Positions 6,182-9,225 of a DNA stretch of 9,225 nt are shown in pieces. The DNA comes from Gemmatimonadota bacterium (GTDB lineage Bacteria > Gemmatimonadota > Gemmatimonadetes > Longimicrobiales > Gaopeijiaceae): assembly GCA_024638395.1 (NCBI GenBank), contig JAHEKK010000092.1, positions 1-9,225 on the forward strand, read 5' to 3'. The first letter of the stretch is position 1. Each line of letters starts with the position of its first letter. A model generated the notes under the pieces. It ran no database searches, was not told where the DNA came from, and worked only from the letters and a program-made list of their open reading frames with translations. The translations under genes were made by a program, and so were the position numbers.

Positions 6182-7257
6182 AGCTCAATCTGGTTGTGGG
6201 GACCGCCGTGCTTGCGGCGGCGTGCGGAGGCGGAACGGCGACCGGACCCCAATCGCCCATGCCTCCGGCTGGCGAGCGCGTGTATGTGGCCAACCAGTCC
6301 TCGGCGACGGTCTCGGTCATCGATGCCGAGTCCGGACGGGTCGTAGAGACGATCGACGTGACCCAGTACGGGTTCGATGCCAATTCCCGGCCGCATCATA
6401 CCGCGGCTTCTCCCGACGGCTCGCGGTGGTACGTGTCGCTGATCGGCGGTGGGGCCGTGCTCCAGTTCGACGCCAACAACAGAATGGTGGGCCAGGCCCC
6501 CTTCGAGACGCCGGGGCTCCTCGCCTACGACAGTGACGGCGACCGCCTGTACGTGGGCCGCTCCATGATGGCGGTCAATCCGCCCCAGAGGATCGGGGTC
6601 GTCGATCCTGACGACATGGAGATCGACGAGTTGGACGTCTTCTTCCCGAGGCCGCATGCCCTGGCCGTGGACGGAGGCTCCCACCATGTCTGGGCTGCGT
6701 CGCTGGTGGAGAACAAGGTGGCGGTGCTGAACAGCGAAACGGAGGACCTGGCATTGGCGGACGTGGCGGGGCCGTCCCATACGTTGGTCCAGTTCGCCCT
6801 CTCGCCGGACCGTACCCGCCTCGTGGCCACCACTCAGCTCACCGGAAAGCTTCTGGTCTTCGACGCCACCCGGACTGAGCTCCCTCTCCTCGCCGAGGTA
6901 GACGTGGGCACGCAACCCTGGCATCCGGTCTTCCTCCCTGACGGCAGCCGCGTCTACATGGGTGCCAAGGATGACGACGCCGTCGTGGTGGTGGACGCTG
7001 AGCGGTGGACCGTGCTCGCCAGAATCACCGCGCCGGGCATCGCCGAGCCGCACGGTAGCGCGGTGACGTCCGACGGGCGCTTCGTATTCGTCTCCAACCG
7101 CAATCTGAAGGGGACCTACTCGCCGCAGAGGTCGGTCGCGGATCCGGCGGAAGTGGGCACGGTCGTCAAGATCGACACGGCCACCAACGAGGTGGTTCAG
7201 ACCATCGAAGTAGGCACGTATCCCGCCGGCATCTCCATCGGGCCGGCAAGGCCGTGA
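6178..7257 (+). CDS. YVTN/YncE-like beta-propeller lipoprotein
   Basis: The 359-residue product has a lipoprotein-type leader (MKLNLVVGTAVLAAAC, lipidated Cys16; the -3 residue is Ala rather than the usual Leu) followed by a Gly/Thr/Pro linker. Residues about 33-355 form a propeller built from YVTN-like repeats: RVYVANQSSATVSVIDAESG at the start, then DRLYVGR, HHVWAASLVENKVAVLN, RVYMGAKDDDAVVVVD and RFVFVSNRN...VVKIDTATNEVV. Several blades open with a Pro/His element before SPDG-type turns (RPHH 72-75, PRPH 157-160, PSHT 199-202, PWHP 247-250, EPHG 290-293). Such proteins are usually exported scaffolds or binding modules. Its ATG overlaps the previous stop by four bases and no strong ribosome site precedes it, so it is likely translated by coupling. 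The substrate or partner is unknown. Confidence 0.8.
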   Translation: MKLNLVVGTAVLAAACGGGTATGPQSPMPPAGERVYVANQSSATVSVIDAESGRVVETIDVTQYGFDANSRPHHTAASPDGSRWYVSLIGGGAVLQFDANNRMVGQAPFETPGLLAYDSDGDRLYVGRSMMAVNPPQRIGVVDPDDMEIDELDVFFPRPHALAVDGGSHHVWAASLVENKVAVLNSETEDLALADVAGPSHTLVQFALSPDRTRLVATTQLTGKLLVFDATRTELPLLAEVDVGTQPWHPVFLPDGSRVYMGAKDDDAVVVVDAERWTVLARITAPGIAEPHGSAVTSDGRFVFVSNRNLKGTYSPQRSVADPAEVGTVVKIDTATNEVVQTIEVGTYPAGISIGPARP

Positions 7258-9104
7258 GGGAGTCGGCAAGAGCCACGCAGGCCCTCTGGCTGGCCGGTCT
7301 CGCAACGGTCACGGTCTGGGGATGTGGAAGCGGTGCTTCGGCTCCTGGCGCCGGGTCTCCGGCCCCAGAGGGTGGCGAGTGGGAGCGTGTGGTCTACGGG
7401 ATCGACGTGGTCGATCAGGACGGGATCCCCTTCCACCATCCGTTCCTCGGCGGATTGAATCTCCCGCGGCCTCAACTCCAGGACGTGGACGGTGACGGAG
7501 ACCTGGACCTCTTCGTCCAGGAACTCTCGAATCAGGTCATGCTCTTCGAGAACGTCGGCGGAGAGACCGGTGACGGGTACCGCTGGCGAACCGACCACTT
7601 CGAGTCCCTACCCATCGGAGAGTGGTTTCGCTTTACCGACGTCGACCTGGACGGAGATCTGGACCTCCTCGCCGAACATCCGTTCAGCTACATCCGGTTC
7701 TACCGCAACGAAGGCGGCCCCGGCTCGGCTGCCCGGTACGCACTGGGCGCCGACACGCTGCGAGACGTGACCGGAAAGGCCCTCTTCTCCGACCGGCAGA
7801 ACATCCCCAACGCGACGGATATCGACTGCGACGGGGCTCTCGACCTGATGATCGGCCGGTTGACGGGGACGATCACCCGCTACGAGGCCGAGGGTGTCGA
7901 CGCCGACGGCGTTCCGCAGTTTCGCTTCGTGACGGACAACTTCGAGGACATCGAGATCGTGGCCGCGATCCAGGGCTCTCTCCACGGTGCCAACACGATG
8001 GCCCTCGGTGACGTGGACGGGGACGGCGACGAGGACCTCTTCTGGGGCGACTTCTTCGAGGCCGGACTGCTCTTCATCGAGAACACCGGCTCCTGCGAAC
8101 GGCCGGTGCTGCGGGGCCAACCCCAGCCCTTTCCGCCGGCCAACCCGGTGAGCACGTCAGGCTACAACGCGCCGGCCCTCGGCGACCTCGACCTGGACGG
8201 AGATCTGGACCTGGTCATGGGAGTCCTGGGGGGCGCCTTCAACCCCAACCGGACCACGGTGGAGAATCTCTACCGGATCGAGCAGCAGTCGGACGGCTCC
8301 TTCGATATCACCACGAGCCGGCTCCTCAGGATGGTCGACGTGGGCAGCGAATCCCTGCCGGCCTTTGCCGATCTGGACGGTGACGGCGACGCCGATCTGC
8401 TGTTGTCGAACAAGATCGAGCCGGATGACCCCCAGGCCGGGCGGATCTACGTGTTCGAGAACGTGGGGACGCCCTCCGCACCCAGCTTTCACAAGCGTGC
8501 CGCCGTCGACGGGCTCGTCCCCTCCTACCACTATGCGCCGGCGTTCGGGGACCTGGACGGTGATGGCGACGACGACGTTCTGATGGGCGGTTGGCGGGAT
8601 GAGCTGGCCTACTACCGGAATGACGGGGACGGGATGCCCCCCACATGGACCCTCGTGGACTCCGCTCTGGTTAAGCTCACCCGGGGGCGTAACGTCACGC
8701 CGGCCCTGGCCGACCTGGACGGAGATGGAGACCTGGACCTGATGGCGGGTGAGGCTTCCGGCGCCTTGAACTACTATCGCAACGACGGGGGTCCCGAGTC
8801 GCCCCGTTTCGAGCTGGTCTCGGACGAATTCGACGACATCGACGTAGGGCGCAGGAGCACACCGACGTTTGCGGACCTGGACGGCGACGGCCTCAGCGAC
8901 CTCGTGATCGGGTCCGAGTCGTCCGGCCTGACGGCGTACCGGCGGCTCTCGGACTCGCGCCCCCAGTTCGAGCCCATGAACGCTCCTCCAGTAGGCCTTC
9001 CGGCCTTTTCCACCCCCGCCTTCGTCGACCTGGACGGAAACGGGACCCTCGACCTCGTGTCGGGAGGAAGTGGAGGGGGGCTGGTGGTCTTTCTCCGACG
9101 TTGA
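7254..9104 (+). CDS. FG-GAP/VCBS-repeat lipoprotein with ten calcium-type loops
   Basis: The 616-residue product starts at a GTG overlapping the previous stop (GTGA). It has an Arg-containing n-region, a hydrophobic core and a lipobox-like TVWGC (Cys24), then a Gly/Ala/Pro/Ser linker, suggesting an outer-membrane or periplasmic lipoprotein. The rest is a series of FG-GAP/VCBS repeats. I count ten acidic D-x-D-x-D/N-G-type loops (near residues 77, 129, 189, 253, 311, 373, 433, 487, 541 and 592), such as DVDGDGDLD, DLDGDGDAD and DLDGNGTLD. These resemble the calcium-binding loops of integrin-alpha-like propellers. Each is usually followed by an aromatic strand such as LAYYRND or VFENVG. Parts of the repeats are identical in DNA, so they duplicated recently or are under strong constraint. 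Likely role: adhesion or protein binding at the cell surface; no catalytic motif is visible. Confidence 0.85.
   Translation: MRESARATQALWLAGLATVTVWGCGSGASAPGAGSPAPEGGEWERVVYGIDVVDQDGIPFHHPFLGGLNLPRPQLQDVDGDGDLDLFVQELSNQVMLFENVGGETGDGYRWRTDHFESLPIGEWFRFTDVDLDGDLDLLAEHPFSYIRFYRNEGGPGSAARYALGADTLRDVTGKALFSDRQNIPNATDIDCDGALDLMIGRLTGTITRYEAEGVDADGVPQFRFVTDNFEDIEIVAAIQGSLHGANTMALGDVDGDGDEDLFWGDFFEAGLLFIENTGSCERPVLRGQPQPFPPANPVSTSGYNAPALGDLDLDGDLDLVMGVLGGAFNPNRTTVENLYRIEQQSDGSFDITTSRLLRMVDVGSESLPAFADLDGDGDADLLLSNKIEPDDPQAGRIYVFENVGTPSAPSFHKRAAVDGLVPSYHYAPAFGDLDGDGDDDVLMGGWRDELAYYRNDGDGMPPTWTLVDSALVKLTRGRNVTPALADLDGDGDLDLMAGEASGALNYYRNDGGPESPRFELVSDEFDDIDVGRRSTPTFADLDGDGLSDLVIGSESSGLTAYRRLSDSRPQFEPMNAPPVGLPAFSTPAFVDLDGNGTLDLVSGGSGGGLVVFLRR
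7642..7666 (+). repeat. 25-bp direct repeat, copy 1 (copy 2 at 8188-8212)
   Basis: These 25 bases are identical to 8188-8212 and encode the acidic loop of two FG-GAP repeats in the same frame, 546 bp (182 codons) apart. This is coding repetition within the lipoprotein gene, not a mobile element. Confidence 0.8.
8188..8212 (+). repeat. 25-bp direct repeat, copy 2 (copy 1 at 7642-7666)
   Basis: This copy lies within the fifth acidic loop of the FG-GAP lipoprotein. It could serve as a site for in-frame expansion or contraction of the repeat array. Confidence 0.8.
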
Positions 9105-9109
9105 AAGGA
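9104..9109 (+). promoter_or_regulatory. Ribosome binding site for the TTG start at 9118
   Basis: AAAGGA overlaps the last base of the preceding stop codon and lies eight bases before the TTG. It is the best reason to place the next gene's start there. Confidence 0.5.
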
Positions 9110-9117
9110 ACACGCAT

Positions 9118-9225
9118 TTGAACCTGGACGATATCCAGGCCGTGATCGAGAGCGCCAAGGCCCGAGACGGGGGCCGGCTCCTCCAGTTCGTCCGGGAATG
9201 TGCACCCACGGCCACGGAGGAGGAG
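9118..9225 (+). CDS. N-terminus of an unrecognised gene (partial, runs off the right edge)
   Basis: Thirty-six codons are open from a TTG at 9118 to the end of the window, beginning (M)NLDDIQAVIESAKARDG and continuing LLQFVRECAPTATEEE. A Shine-Dalgarno-like AAAGGA lies eight bases upstream and only 13 nt separate it from the stop of the FG-GAP lipoprotein, so it probably belongs to the same operon. There is no signal peptide: the start is hydrophilic and helical, with a single Cys, so unlike its three upstream neighbours it is probably cytoplasmic. I do not recognise the family from this fragment. Confidence 0.5.
   Translation, partial: MNLDDIQAVIESAKARDGGRLLQFVRECAPTATEEE

Noticed and set aside
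7480..9070. The regularly repeated acidic-loop DNA as a CRISPR-like or tandem repeat array.
   Set aside because: The repeats are in frame, irregularly spaced and encode FG-GAP calcium loops.

Overview
The window is GC-rich and bacterial. It reads as accessory or envelope-associated DNA from a Gram-negative-type bacterium. The mix of gene families (a choice-of-anchor B propeller, an FG-GAP lipoprotein, a YceI-like protein beside an RND/MMPL transporter, a YVTN lipoprotein) resembles Gemmatimonadota and related environmental phyla. That assignment is a guess from gene content, not from a marker gene. Every complete gene ends in TGA.

Left end (1-543). Bases 1-120 encode, on the minus strand, what looks like the C-terminal end of an MBL-fold metallohydrolase. 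At about 115-121 this gives way abruptly to a plus-strand AhpC/TSA (peroxiredoxin-like) gene that lacks its usual N-terminus. The redoxin frame contains an in-frame TGA at 160-162, exactly where the first cysteine of the W-C-P-Y-C redox motif belongs. A seven-base-pair hairpin with a GGT loop follows at 177-193 and suits a bacterial SECIS element. I read this as a selenocysteine-containing redoxin (motif U-P-Y-C). Stop-to-stop gene calling would cut it to a false ORF starting at 235. The junction just upstream may be a real rearrangement or an assembly chimera.

Minus-strand pair (506-3584). An RND/MMPL-type transporter of 726 residues is followed 55 nt later by a secreted YceI-like protein. 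They are probably co-transcribed and may handle lipids or isoprenoids in the envelope. The YceI gene overlaps the redoxin gene tail to tail by 38 bp.

Intergenic region (3585-3826). This 242-bp divergent spacer must hold the promoters for both directions. It contains a strong 28-nt dyad at 3683-3710 and smaller inverted repeats. I see no convincing sigma70 promoter.

Plus-strand cassette (3827-9104). Three exported beta-propeller proteins are encoded with overlapping stop and start codons (ATGA, then GTGA): a seven-blade FG-GAP propeller fused to a choice-of-anchor B domain, a YVTN/YncE-like lipoprotein, and an FG-GAP/VCBS lipoprotein with ten acidic calcium-type loops. The tight coupling suggests one envelope or surface assembly of unknown role. 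A fourth gene begins with TTG at 9118 and runs off the window.
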